A stretch of 64,000 bases of DNA from Bretschneidera sinensis (Eukaryota; Streptophyta; Magnoliopsida; Brassicales; Akaniaceae): assembly GCA_023935145.1 (NCBI GenBank), contig CM043702.1:56834501-56898500 (forward strand), read 5' to 3'. The notes under the pieces were generated by a model. The model saw only the letters and a list, made by a program, of their open reading frames with translations. It was not told where the DNA came from and searched no databases. Position 1 is the stretch's first letter. Every line of letters begins with the position of its first letter. Shown here piece by piece: positions 9,779-22,290 of the stretch. The position numbers and the translations under genes are program-made.

Positions 9779-12528
9779 CGAGTTTTAGAGGGAGGGATAG
9801 AGTTTGAGGTTTGCTGTGAAGTGTGAGAGAAGGATTGGGAGAGGGACAGGTAGCGTTTATCTGCTGCAACCCTACTGTGACCAAGAAGAAAAGGAGCAAT
9901 AAGAGTATTACTGTTATTTTAAGAAAACCAAAAAAAAAAATGTTCTATTTGTAAATAATATTTGTATATCTTTGATGTGTGTGAACAGAAGAAATATTTA
10001 TATGGCTAAGTTTTTTTTTTTTTTTTTTTTTTTTTGAGATTTTGCAAGAGGAGACTGGACCTGCATTAAAGCTTATAGAGTTATAGGGGTGCTTTTGTAA
10101 TTGGAATGGTCATTGGTTTTGTTATTTTTTCTTTTGGTGATAGTTATGTTTTTCTTTCCCTGTGGAATGCGTTTGCAGAGTTAAAATGGGAAGGGAAAAA
10201 AATCATAAAAGAGGAAATTTCACAGCTTTTCCTAATCTTTTCACGTGTTCTCTACTCATGAAAATTAATAATCGGCTTTGACCAATAAATAGATTTGGAT
10301 CCTCCAGTTGAATTTTTTTTATTTTTTTAATTATATATACAAATATAATAATTATGCTCATATTTAATCAATTATATTATCACTTTACATATGAAATTAA
10401 AAAAATAATTAATTCACACATCAATAAAAATCGAATATGAGACTTGTGCTTTCAAAGAATCAATTTTAGTCTGGTACCAATAAACCAAAACCTCATTAAC
10501 TTTTATAATTATATTTTTTATAGTTGGTGATGTTCATTATGAGAATGTACATCAACTTATTTAAAAACTGAATAAGTGACTATTGTTAAATCATATCCCC
10601 ATAAACACTTAATTAAAATAAATAATATACTATAAATACAATTGTAAATTTAATTTTTAAATAATATGGTCTATTATCTCATTATGAATATCATCCAAAT
10701 TGTTGACATTATGATTACACTGGAGCTAGGCCCACACGTGTGTAGGTTCCGGCTCATCATCTTTTGGTTTCTCCTAACCATTTTTGTCAAAAAACAAAGT
10801 GAGTGACATGTGGTACTTTTATAGTTTGCGTTACCGTATAAGGTTTGGCTTTATATTACGAAAATTTGCATTTAGATATGTTTGTCTCATGCATAATTAT
10901 AAAAATTGAATCGAACGTCAAACCGATAGACATTGGTTCGTTGATTCTACTTATGGTCAATAATCAAATTGTAAGTTTGTAAAATATATATATATATATA
11001 TATAAAATACTTCTAAAAGTGTTACTCTTACTAATTTGATTATATTATATCGGATATTCATACATATACTTGAAAATTTTAATTAAAATATAGTTAAAAT
11101 TATATAATAATTTTACTATTATAAAAAATATTATATTAAATTAAAAGATGATTTAATTTTTTATAAAACAATATTATTGAATCACTTTTTCCTTATTATA
11201 CTCATAATCAATTTTAAGTGGAAGTTTCAAATTTGATTATCACAAATTTTGGAAGAATTTTTTTGAATTCATATATAAAATCTATAATTTTTTATAGGTT
11301 ATATCAATTAATTGAGTCTACTAAGATCACAAAAGATAAATAATTATTAATTATGTATAAGTGTGGTGATAACAAAATATTATAAATTAATAATAAAAAA
11401 ATGAATGTCTGACATATGGATTACTATTTGGTACCTTTTTATGCTTGCAGACATACCACTTTCAAGATTTATTAGTTACTGTTGGGCGTGCATTAAAATT
11501 GATATAATTGAATTGTAATCCCTATTTGATTTGTAATTTCAAAATATAAAAGATAGTTTAATATGATATCAATTTGATAAAAACGAAATGAGAAAGCAAA
11601 TTCTTAAATTTTTTTAAAATATCAAGAAGTATTAAAAATAAAATTCAATATACTAGTTAATTTAGTGATTAATTTCATAAGTATTCTATCAAAAATGAAA
11701 ATGAGAGCGTAAATATTTGAATTTGATTTTTTTATTTTTTATTTTCTTTGTCAATCTAATATATTGGTCTTTATCTTCAACTATTATTGGTTTTTCTTTT
11801 ATTATTTCTTGCACTTCTTGCGCAATCAATTTTTTTCTCGCTCAATCACTTTCTCTAATTTTTTCATCCTCACAAAGAAATAATATTGTAGGGTCCAAGC
11901 CTTCCTCCAAATGAAAGGCTCGTCTACTTGTATGAGGGCTTACTAGGTTCGCCTTAGTGCTTGTTCTTTTTATTAGTTTCCTTTTCAAAAGCCCCACAAA
12001 AAATATTTATTAGAGCAGGCCAATGAATTGTCGAAGAAAGAGAAGTCATTACTTAACCTTTAGAGTGAGATTAAAAACCTTTTATTAACTCTATATTCGA
12101 TACACTTTTGGAATCTCGAGTTCATAATTGAGGTACGAGATGTGAGAGACTTAAAAGTCTTTCATCTCACCTAGGCCTAATCATAGCCCTCTTGTTTTAA
12201 AATTGAATTTAAAAGAAGGTTTAGCACTACATTACACATCTAAATCAAGCCGTCAATACACATTCTTGAAATGTAAAGAACTAGACAAAGTATAAATAAG
12301 AGCGCATGAAAAAAATTTAAATAAAAGCGAAGACATGAATGTATACTACATAGATGTAAGTCCTAATGCAATATATTACTAAATGACATGCTTAGATTTC
12401 AAGAAGATCAAACAAGTAACTAGGCATACAAAACATGCAATAGAAACTAAAGAATAAGAAAATGGGAATTGATCTAAGGTGGTAAATGTAAGTGTATTCG
12501 TGTGAATTACTAACATATTATCTACATT
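9779..12528. other. Intergenic region upstream of NAA15, no gene seen
   Basis: Very AT-rich, with no convincing coding sequence on either strand. It contains a T25 run (10011-10035), a TA microsatellite (10984-11004) and a palindrome CACACGTGTG (10733-10742) with a G-box core about 1 kb from the NAA15 start. The short open frames near 11717 and 12379 are T-rich shadows. Confidence 0.6.
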
Positions 12529-12840
12529 CACTACAAGAAATACTATGTGCGCTGAAGCTTCGTAATGCATATTGCATTACTTTTATGTACCACAAACAGA
12601 CTTTTTAACGCTTTGCCCAAATGCTAGTTAAAACACCGCTATGAGTAGTGTTGGGAAGCATGAGCCGACGCTGAAATACACATAAAAGTGTCAAAATGCA
12701 CTTGTATTTTCATTATAGTGACACTTGTAAATGCCAAAATACAATTTATATTTTCATCATAGTGACACTTGTAAGCGCCGAAATACAATTTATATTTTTA
12801 TCATAGCGGCACTTTGAAGCGCCAGAATGTGCTTCTCTTA
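12529..12840 (+). mobile_element. Orphan CACTA-type transposon terminus with subterminal repeats
   Basis: CACTACAAGAAA at 12529-12540 is the standard terminus of plant CACTA elements. Behind it comes sequence with GCGCTGAAGC-type motifs, then a tandem repeat of 44 bp (units 12721-12764 and 12765-12808 plus partial flanking units) built on ACACTTGTAA and TTTATATTTTCATCATAG. Such subterminal repeats are the usual binding sites of the TNPA-like protein. I found no matching right terminus nearby, so this is probably a truncated or interrupted copy. Confidence 0.6.
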
Positions 12841-13639
12841 AAAAAAATCAATTTGTTTTTTTTACACCATTCATTAATGAGAACTCTAAACCTATTATAC
12901 ACTTTCATCCCATCCAAGAAAATGTAACCTTACATCATTAAAAGTTAACACCTCTTATAAGATTTTCTAGCTCACTTTTACCAATTCAAGCTAACTAACA
13001 TGACTTGATTACAAATTTACATTACTTTAATAACATAAGCATATTTCAATCCATACTTTGATGACAACGTAAGCATACTCTATACTGGTATTTAACTACA
13101 CATACTTGAATTTATTTCTTTAACAAACAACCAAGGCACACCCAAATTTTGCATTCAAATTGGCTGAACAAAAAAATTATCTTAAACAATCATGGCATAT
13201 CCAATTTCTTGTCTTTGGCCAGTCAAGTCAGTGAAGCAACTTGATACTCTTAAATCTGACTATCTGAGTAATAGAAAAATTAAAAAAAGTTGGAAAACTT
13301 TAAGGATCTATTCTGGATCATCTTCTCAAGTAAATGTAATCAAATATATTCTCCAAAACTGGAAAATTCTAAGTGGTGAATTACAAATTTGATATATATA
13401 GCAATGTTTATGTTAGAAGCTATAATCAGTCACTTGATGTTTCCATCAATTACTATATTAGAATTTCAAATTTAATTTGAGGATAACTATCACTAGAATT
13501 TGATAATTTCAAAGGATTGTTCAAAATATTTTTGGGTCATCCAAGACTAAGATCTCCTAAATAATTATATGTTTTTATAATTTAAGAATATGTTTGAAGA
13601 GCACTACCATAATATGCAGCGAGAGTCTACAACTTAGAA
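12841..13639. other. Unassigned AT-rich stretch
   Basis: There is no recognisable coding or repeat structure. It may include the inner part of the truncated CACTA copy and the lost 5' end of the gypsy element. The boundary with the gypsy gag near 13640 is not sharp. Confidence 0.4.
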
Positions 13640-14400
13640 ATTTTGGTAGTACACCTGATTGGTAGTACACTTGATACTAATGGGGTTGTGAGGGAATATG
13701 GTGTTGGGATAGATGAGTTAAGAGAAGTTCTTGCTCATGTTCTTGAGAGGATGAATTCAGCAGAGGGTTGAGGTGATAGTCTATAGCGTAGACTGGATGA
13801 TTAGGTTAGGGAAAAACCTGATGTTATTGTAAATCTTATGAGGTATTATGTTCAGGAGGGAGAGGGTGAGTTTACATAGGAGATACAGAGGGACTGTTTT
13901 GTTAGGTTCATTAAATTGAAACCCCACTCTCTTAGAGGGTCTAATAATCCTTCTAATGCTGAGTTATGGGCAAAATGCGTTAAACATCTATTTGGTGTGT
14001 TACCAATGTTTGATAGGCAGAGGGTTGTCTTTGGTTCATTTCTGTTAGAGGCTGAGGCCTCTAAATGGTAGGAAGATACTCTTCTTAAGCTAAGTACAAA
14101 TATAGATCGACCCTTAACCTAGAGCAAGTTTAAGAAGGTACTCATTGCAAAGTATTTTTTCAGATACTTTTAGAGCTCAACAGGAGAGAGATTTTATTCA
14201 TTTGAGGCACAACAAGGTGACTGTGGCACAATATGATAGTAGATTTGTGGCTTTGTCGAGATTTGTGCCTAAGCTAATAAGTACTAAAGATAGGAAGTGT
14301 AAGAGATTCTTAGTTGGATTATACTTTGAAATATGATCTAAAACTTTCATATATGAGGCATGCAAATTACACTACTTTGGTGGATAAATCATTTTAGATT
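13640..14400 (+). pseudogene. Gypsy gag (retrotransposon capsid), decayed
   Basis: Reading fragments include AELWAKCVKHLFGVLP, VFGSFLLEAEASKW followed by a stop, ERDFIHLRHNKVTVAQYDSR and FVALSRFVPKL. The pattern E.A..W...L......TW..F...F and the downstream Q....YD.RF..L.R.AP are the hallmarks of the retrotransposon gag domain. Stops lie directly after KW (family Trp) and elsewhere. The N-terminus is missing. Confidence 0.75.
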
Positions 14401-14679
14401 AAGAAAGACATAGTGGAGTCCAAGGGATGGAGAGAGCGTTGAAGAAGACTTGACCTAAGAGCTCTAGAGGTGGTGGTATGAGTGTTTAGGGTGGGAGACC
14501 ACCCCAGAAGGGGAGTTCATTTTCATAGGGATCTATTATTCAGAATTGGCAGAAGCAGGTTGGATCTATAGCTTTAGTAGTACAGAGTTCTATTGGTAGA
14601 ACCCCTAGGTTTGGGAGCTAGAGGATTTGATAAGGGTGGGAATGTACTACCTAGGGGAGGTGGTAGTATTATGTTTGAT

Positions 14680-15200
14680 AAAGAGACTTGAACTTGCTAC
14701 AGATGTAATCAGGTATGACATTTATCCCTGAATTGTCCTACTTTGATGTGTTTTGTAGGTTGAGAGGGTGGACATACCATGTGTGGATTGTCCATTAGGG
14801 AGATCAGTTGAGATGAATGTTAGAGGTGATTGGAGAGGACAGTTAGAGAGAGGAGGTGGATCTAGTAGTGTTTGGGGTAGAGCTTCAAGTAGAGGAGCAG
14901 TTGTTGAGAGAGGATGAGGTAGTCAAATGTAGCTCAGAGAGAGTAGAGTTTATGTATTGACTCAACAGGATGTCTAAGCAACTCCTGATGTCGTAATGGG
15001 TACAATATCTATCCTTGATAGACCTACTAGATTATTGATTAATCCTGGTGTAACTCATTCTTTAGTATCCAATACTTTTATGAGATCTATTGATATACGT
15101 GTTAGTACTTTGATTAATAATATTGTTGTTGAGGTTCCCACTGGGGATAGAGATATGATAAAAAAAATGTTTACTAAGGTTGTGTGGTTTGTATAGGTGA
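14680..15200 (+). pseudogene. Gypsy zinc knuckle and aspartic protease, inactive
   Basis: A CCHC knuckle reads C-Y-R-C-N-Q-V-stop-H-L-S-L-N-C near 14696-14740, with one stop inside it. Further on, the protease segment reads RLLINPGVTHSLVS. In the family this is LIDPGATHS, so the catalytic Asp codon (15041-15043) is now Asn, a G-to-A change. The protease would be inactive even if translated. Confidence 0.75.
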
Positions 15201-15499
15201 TAGAGAAATTGAAGTTTATTTATTACATCTGAATATGATAGATTTTGATTTGATTTTGGAGATGAATTGGTTGTTGGCGTATCACGCTTGGGTTGATTAT
15301 TTCAAGAAGAGTTTAGTGTTTAAAATACCGAGGCAAGAAGAATTTAGCTTTTAGGGAGAACGTAAGATACTTGCATATTGTCTTATTTCTACTTTGACTG
15401 GTAGTAAATGGTTGAGGAAGGGTTGTAAGGGGTATTTAGCATATGTGGTGGATCAAAGTAAGGAGGGTAGAAAGCCGAAAGAAATCTTAGTGGTGAGAG

Positions 15500-16975
15500 A
15501 TTATTCTGATGTATTTTTTTGATAAAGTATCTAGTTTGCCTCCCAGTAGGGAGATTGAGTTCTCTATTGATGTGATTTCGGGTTCTGAACCTATTTCAAT
15601 AGCACCCTATATAATAACACCCGCTGAGTTGAGTGAATTGCAAGTTTAACTTCAAGAATTGTTAGATAAACAATTTATTCGACCTAGTGTGTCACCATAG
15701 GGAGCCCTTGTATTGTTTGTGAAGAAGAAAGATGGAACGATGAGGTTATGCATAGATTATAGACAGCTGAATAAGATCACCATTAAGAACAAATATCCTT
15801 TACCTAGGATAGATGATTTGTTTGAGTAGTTGTAAGGAGTTAAGGTGTTTTCTAAGATAGACCCGAGGTCAGGTTATCACCAGTTAAGGATAAAGGAATA
15901 GGACGTTCCTAAATTTGCTCTCACCATGAGTTTCTTGTGATGCCATTTAGGTTGACTAATGCTCTAGCAGCATTCATGGACTTGATGAATAGAGTGTTTA
16001 AATCATTTCTTGATGTGGTTATGTTTATTGATGACATCTTGGTGTATTCTAAGAATGAAGAAGAACATATGAAACATTTAGAGATAGTACTGGAGATTCT
16101 AAGGAGAGAGAGATTGTATGCAAAAAAAAATTAAATGTGAGTTTTGGTTAAATGAAGTAACTTTCTTAGGGCATGTAGTATCTAGAGATGGTATAGCAGT
16201 TGATCCACATAAGGTAGAGGCAAAGTCGAGTTGGGAGAGACCAACTGATGTGATTGAGATTAAAAGCTTCTTGGGGTTGGTTAGTTATTATAGAATATTC
16301 ATTCATAATTTTCTATTATTGCAGTACCACTGACTAGATTGACCAGAAAAGAGGTGAGGTTTGTATGGTCTGAAGAGTGTGAGAAAAGTTTCCAGTTACT
16401 GAAGGAGAAATTGATTACAGCTCTAGTATTGGTGCTTCTCTGGTGATGAAAGATTTGTGGTATATAGTGATGCGTCACATCAAGGGTTGTGATGTATGTT
16501 GATTCAACATTGAAAGGTAGTGGTGTATGCTTCTATGCAATTGAAGAATCATGAGAGAAATTACCTGACACATTATTTAAAGTTGGCTGCTATAGTGTTT
16601 GCTTTGAAAATTTGGAGACATCATCTGTATGGAGTCACTTGGGAGATATTCACTGATCATTAGAGTTTGACATATTTACCTACCCAGTGAGAGTTGAATT
16701 TGAGGCAAAGGTAGTTGATGGAATTGATTAGTGTTTGTGATTGTATACTTTACTATTATCCAGGGAAGACGAATGTGGTAGCTAATACATTGAGTAGAAT
16801 GTCTACAGGAATATTAGCTGCTATTGAGAGTCATGATGTGAAACTGATGATAGAGTTGAGAGAGATGGGAATGAAGTTGAATATCAGTGATAGAGGATCA
16901 TTGTTAGCAAACATAGTTATACAATCATCCATAGAGAATGCTTATTATAGATGCAAGATAGAGATGATGAGATAG
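15500..16975 (+). pseudogene. Gypsy reverse transcriptase and RNase H, decayed
   Basis: Recognisable blocks in order: [90 protein letters not shown], the catalytic FIDDILVYS (FIDD at 16024-16035), CEFWLNEVTFLGHVVS and IKSFLGLVSYYRIFI. RNase H follows ([28 protein letters not shown], then GKTNVVANTLSRM). Stops replace Trp after VSP (15698-15700) and Gln or other residues in DDLFE..L. A frameshift separates the two RT halves near 15930. Confidence 0.88.
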
Positions 16976-18350
16976 AAAAGATTACAAGAAGTACTAAATG
17001 GAAAGCAGACTAGGTTCAGAATCATAGAAGATGGCATGTTGGTATTGGGACATAGAATTTTTTTTCCCAATGTTTTTGAGATGAGAAATGAGATATTGAG
17101 AGAGGCACATGATTCAGTATATTCGATGCATTAGGGTAATAATAAGATGTATAGGGGATTAAGACATAATTATTGGTGGTCAGGATTGAAAATAGATGTG
17201 GCTAAATACATTTCTAGATGTTTGGTTTGTCAGCAAGTAAAGTATGAGAATAGACATCCAACAGGCTTAATACAACCTCTTCTAGTGCCTAAATGGCCAT
17301 GAGAGAACGTGAGTATGGAATTTGTTTATAAATTTTCCTGTACCCAGAGAGGTTACGATGTTGTGTGGGTGATAGTAGATAGACTTTCTAAGTCATCTCA
17401 TTTTCTTCCAATTAAAACTACTTAGAGTCCTGAAAAGTTGGCTGAACTGTATATAGCTGAGATAGTGAGATTACATGGTGTACCTTTAAGTATAATGTTA
17501 GATAGAGATACTAGATTTATATCTAGATTTTGGAAAGGCTTTCAAAAAGCCATGGGTATGGAGTTGCAGTTTAGTACAACTTTTCATCCTCAAACAAATG
17601 GGTAGATATAGAGGATTATTCGAATATTAAAAGACAAGTTAAGGGCAAGTGTAATTAGTTTCTCAGTGAGTTGGGATGCGTACTTACTCTTGATAGAGTT
17701 TACATATAAGAATCAGTATCAAGTTAGTATTGGAATGACACCGTTTGAAGCTTTATATGGTAGGAGATGTAGAACTATAGTATGTTGGGAAGAAGTGGGG
17801 GAGAGAAAAATATTTGGTCCATAAATTATTGAATTAACAACTAAGAGGATCAAACTGGTTAGAGAGAAGAAAATAGCATAGAGCAGACATAAAAGTTATG
17901 CAGATAATATAAGAAGACCTCTTGAGTTTCAAGTAGGTGATTAGGTATATTTGAAGATATCTCCATGGAAAAACGTGTTGAGATTCAGGAAAAAAAGAAA
18001 GTTGTGTCTGAGGTATGTGAGACTGTATGAAATTATAGAGAGAGTTGGACTAGTGGCGTTTAGACTGAATCTACCTCTATAGTTGAAGCAGTTGCATAAT
18101 GTTTTTCATGTTTCACTTTTGAGAAAGTGTTTACATGATCAATCTCTGAGTATTCCGAGTCAAGCTGTAGAAATTCATGAAGATTTTACTTTTATGCAAG
18201 TACCAGTCAGAATTTTAGGCAGAAAAGAATAAGTTTTGCGTAATAAAGTTATTCCACTAGTTCAAGTAGTATGGCGGAATAAAGATGTTGCGGAGATTAC
18301 GTGGGAGCATGAGACGAGTATGAGAAAGGATTATCCCTAACTTTTTAATG
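16976..18350 (+). pseudogene. Gypsy integrase with C-terminal chromodomain, decayed
   Basis: The zinc-binding end is seen as REAHDSVYSMH, then RHNYWWSGLKIDVAKYISRC and LVCQQVK (C-L-V-C at 17219-17230). The core has IVDRLSKSSHFLPI, LHGVPLSIMLDRDTRFISRF and FHPQTNG. The third catalytic residue, Glu in the family motif NGQTER, is a TAG at 17609-17611. After the GPY-like and NVFHVSLLRKC segments, the tail VPVRILGRKE...VIPLVQVVWRNKDVAEITWE is a chromodomain, which targets integration in chromoviruses. At least ten stops interrupt the frame. Confidence 0.87.
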
Positions 18351-18639
18351 AGATAGATAAGAAAATCTCGACGACAAATTTTTTTTTATTGTAGGTAGAA
18401 GTGTAATGTCCGTTCCCTCAATGTAAGGGTAAAGAAGTAATTATGAATAGTAACCTGAATTGTGCATGCATACATAAAGAAGGCTGCACTTGAAATAAAT
18501 TTTGAAGAAAGATGAACATTTTGTTTGAAAAAAGTTAGAAGTTTTACAAAGAAAAAGTACATAAAATTTTGAAAGATTGAAGGAAAGAATTAGAAATTTT
18601 TTGAAAGAAAGTTAGAAATTTTTTGAAAGCTTAAAGAAT

Positions 18640-19010
18640 GAACCAGTCGACCAGGCGATCGACTGGTTACCCAATTGGTTGGCCTATCAATTGACTGGTA
18701 GGGGTGACCGATCGGTTGGCCGGTATGCTAGTTGGTTGAACCGATTGGCTAGGTAGTTGAACCGATTGACTAGGTAGTTGACCAACAATATACAAATGGC
18801 ATTTCTGTAATTTTTGGTTGAGAAGTAGTCAGTTGGTTCAGGATCGGTCGACCAGATTGGTCAATTGGCAGGGAGCCAATCGATTAATCGGTCGGCTAGC
18901 CGGTTGACTGATTGAAGGACCGGTCGGTTGGCAACTTACCGGTGAAGTAAGGGAAAACTTGAAATTTTTTTAAAGATTGAACTAGTCAACCGGATAGTTG
19001 ACCGACCAGA
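18640..19010. repeat. Cluster of short GGTTGAC/GTCGACC-type palindromic motifs inside the LTR
   Basis: Motifs such as CCAGTCGACC, GATCGACTGGT, GACCGATCGG, GGTTGGCCGG, CCGATTGACT and GGTCGACCAG recur about every 15-30 bp in both orientations. The GC content is clearly higher than in the flanking LTR. Confidence 0.75.
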
Positions 19011-20732
19011 CAATTTTTTTTCCTATAAAAGCAATTTTGAAAGTATGAATTCATTTTAATGTTTTATTTTCTCTCTAAGATTACTCTCTCTCTCTCTCTC
19101 TCTATAGAAAATCTAATAAACACTTACAAACACTTTGAAATTGAAGGATTTGATAATCACATCTTGAAATCATTGAATTTACAAAAAGAATTTCTAAGAG
19201 GAAAAGCTTTCAAAAGGTAATGTTTTGAATTTCATTGGAAGATGTGAATTTTTATAAGTTATAATTCTACTTTTCTTGAAAAGAAGCTTTGAATTTAGAT
19301 TCAAACAAAAAATGAAAAGAATTTCTGTTGAAAATATTGAAAGTTGAATTTAAGGGAGTTAAATATGGATACATGAAATTTAACCCGGTACAGGGTATAG
19401 AAAACTGAAGAATAGGGTAAAACATTTAATGAGTATATTATGATTAGGTGGAAGTAATCAACAATCCGGTATAATTGTTGAAAGGAGCAAGAAAAGAAAG
19501 GAAATAGTCCAAGAGTAGCTAGTAACTTTAAATGCTACGAGGTGAGATGAATTTACTTTTAGTAAATGAGACAAACATGTAAAATATATAGAAATTAAAA
19601 TGATAGATAATTTGAAATAATTATTGAAAATATATTATGAGTATGATTGTTTTAATAAAGACATGATATATACATGTGTGATATTTGAATGAGTAAATAG
19701 AAATATGAAGTATGAAGTATGATGAAACTGAAAGAAAGTATGAACAATAAATTGCTGAATTGAGATTTTTGAAAGGTTATTATTGAATGAGAAGTTGATG
19801 AATTATATAATGAAAGAGAAATAAATCTCTTGAAATGATAATAATTTAATTGATACTATATGTATGAAGAGATAAATTGATTAATTTAACGAAAGAAAGA
19901 TCTTATGAAGGAAATTGATGCTGGATTGTATAATGTTATAATATGTATGCTTGTTTGTAATTTATTATATGCATAGAGGGAAGACTAGGACCATGGCTAG
20001 TCTGGATAAAGTATGTCGATATATAGGAAAACGTTCCCAAATGATATACAAGATATTGGTATTTCCCGTACGTTGATAGTATAGAATGATATATGAAATA
20101 ATGATGAAATGAAATGATGAGAAGGATAGAAAGAAAGAAAGAAATGAAATGAGGATATGATTACATGCGTTTATTATTTATGTATTTTATTATTGTTGTT
20201 GAGATGCTAAGGTATCAAAATGATTATGAGATGATAATAGAAAGATGAGTTTCATAATGAGACAATTATGATGAGGAAATGATTGAAAAGAGATATAATA
20301 TGATAGATAATAGATGACTGTTTGTATGATGTAAACCTCATGATGAAAATGATATAAAGATGATAGTTTGAAATTGATTAAAGACATGATGAAATTTAAA
20401 ATGATAGATATATGAGGATAGAAATGATTGATAAATGATTTGAGAAATATATATGAGAATTGATAGATGAAAAGATATATTAAATTATGATTTTGATTAA
20501 AATATGAAATATGACTAGAAGTATTCAAATCGAATACTTCTAGTAAATCGAATTCACTGGGCTTATGACGCCCACTCCTCATTATTAAATAAATTCAGGC
20601 AGCGAGTAGGACTGAAAGATTATTGAGCTAAGACTCTGAGTGAATAACTTAAGAAAGTCCTTGTGGTCAGCATCCTCAGATTATATAAAGAAAGAGAAAG
20701 AAAAATTTGAAAAAAAAATATTTGTTCTTGCA

Positions 20733-20943
20733 TTGTGTATGTTGGAATATTTTGAATATTATATATGATGTTTTTACTCCTCTAAAAAGAGTTGAGGAAA
20801 TATTTTGTAATTATGTTTCAATCAATGATATGTGTTAATTGTGTATGTAGAATATTTTGAATATTATATATGATGTTTTAACTCCTCTAAAAAGAGTTGA
20901 GGAAATATTTTGTAATTATGTTTCAATCGATGATATGTGTTAG
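20733..20943. repeat. Tandem duplication (about 106 bp) in the 3' LTR
   Basis: Two adjacent, nearly identical units run from TTGTGTATGT to GATATGTGTTA, at about 20733-20838 and 20839-20943. Each contains ACTCCTCTAAAAAGAGTTGA. Confidence 0.85.
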
Positions 20944-21022
20944 TTTCATGTACGTGTTGTGCTTGAAATATAAAACATGACGATACTGTCTCGGAGTGGT
21001 TAGCTCGGGATGGGTCATTACA

Positions 21023-22290
21023 AAAATGCAACGAAAATTTAAATATTTTCTCTGATTCCTATAAAACCTCATAATTTTATGATTTACATATAACATCTTT
21101 ACCATCAAGAACATTCAAGGATAGAATCGCTACCTTTGATTTGTTGTGTTCTACAATCACAAAAGTATGTGATCTCTAAAATCAATCCACATAGAGCAAA
21201 TCCTGAATTAGGATTTCTCTCAAATTAGCTATCTCTCTTTTGTAAAGAATAAAAACTAAAACCCTAGGATAAGCTTGTGTGTAGATTATATGCTAGGAAA
21301 TTTATGCACACTCATAAACTACTTATAGTTTAGGGTTATGTGCAACTAACAATTAATTGCAAACTAAACCCTTACAATTATTTTCTAATTACACATTGAT
21401 CCTTTTGTGTGTGACATTTTAGATTCAAACTAATCTGGTTATAGGCCATAACTTTTATGTAATTAATTAGAACCCTTTCCAATTAATTAGATCTCCTAAT
21501 TTATTTATTTTTGAATAAAAAATCCTTTTGATTCTCCCTTTTTTAAGAACACACTATTGAATTTTATCGACTTATGGTTTCATAAACTCTAATCTAACTT
21601 TTAGATTATTAATTTGCAATAATAATAAACTACCATGTCTTACATAAATCATAAGGATGGCTATGTACCATTTAAAGGAAATCAATGTAGAAAACGTAGC
21701 GAAAATTTAAAATTTTTCATTGATTCCTATAAACCTTTAATCGCCTTATGATTCATGTACAACATCAAGAACATTCAAGGATAGAAATATTACCTTCGAT
21801 TTGCTATGTTTTTGACTCCTTCTAATTGTTGTGCGTTAATTCTACAAATGCCCAAATTCTTTAAGATGCTTAAACCCAAATTTTTTCGTCCTTAAATCAG
21901 CAATAATCACAAAACTATGTGATCTCTAAAGAAAGTCCACATAGAGCAAATCTTGAATTATGATTTCTCTCTATTATATTTCTATCTTTGGGAATAGAAG
22001 AGTCTAAAATCTCTTATGAGAAACTTTTGTGTAGAATAATATGTTAGCTAAAATCTAAACACTATTAAACTATTTATAGTGCTAGGCTTAGGTGCAACTA
22101 ACCATTAATTGTAAACTAAACCCCTATAGTTATTTTATAATTACACATTGCCCCTTTTGTGTGTGACTCTTTTGGTTCAAACTAATTTAGTTATAGACCA
22201 TAAATTTTAAGTAATTTCAATTAGAACCTTTTCCAATTAATTAGATCTCCTAATTTATTTTTTGAATAAAAAATCCTTTTGATTCTCCTC
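21023..22290. repeat. Diverged direct duplication of an unidentified LTR-like sequence
   Basis: Copy 1 (about 21023-21660) and copy 2 (about 21690-22290) share ordered blocks: CGAAAATTTAAA, TTGATTCCTATAAA, ACATCAAGAACATTCAAGGA, TATGTGATCTCTAAA, TCCACATAGAGCAAATC, CCAATTAATTAGATCTCCTA and AAAATCCTTTTGATTCTCC. Copy 2 has an extra segment of about 100 bp near 21810-21900 and is cut by the copia element at 22291, resuming at 28322. The composition resembles LTR DNA but no TG...CA boundaries were fixed. Confidence 0.75.

Larger units (their letters stand above)
13640..21022 (+). mobile_element. Ty3/gypsy chromovirus (Tekay/Del-like), 5'-truncated, with 3' LTR
   Basis: The plus strand shows gag, zinc knuckle, protease, reverse transcriptase, RNase H, integrase and a C-terminal chromodomain in gypsy order, then an LTR starting TGTAATGTCC and ending GGGTCATTACA. 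The chromodomain and the LTR ends suit the Tekay/Del chromoviruses. No 5' LTR or primer binding site precedes gag, so the left end is lost. Many in-frame TAG and TGA codons stand where the family has Trp, Gln or Arg, so the element is dead. Confidence 0.88.
18402..21022 (+). repeat. 3' LTR of the chromovirus (about 2.6 kb)
   Basis: It starts TGTAATGTCC just after the purine-rich GTAGGTAGAAG following the pol stop, and ends GGGTCATTACA at 21022, giving TG...CA ends. Inside are a (CT)n run (about 19083-19104), a GAAA-rich stretch near 20095-20160 and a tandem duplication near the right end. No second LTR copy exists in the window for comparison. Confidence 0.8.

Noticed and set aside
10733..10742. 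CACACGTGTG palindrome (G-box core) upstream of NAA15
   Set aside because: A single motif about 1 kb from the start codon in AT-rich intergenic DNA; not enough to call a regulatory site.
13192..13392. Plus-strand open frame of 66 codons beginning MAYPISCLWPVK
   Set aside because: No match to any family I know, no supporting context, and length expected by chance.
20190..20582. Minus-strand open frame of 130 codons
   Set aside because: Inside the chromovirus LTR in GAT/GAAA-rich sequence; low complexity (Tyr, His, Ile, Phe) and no family.
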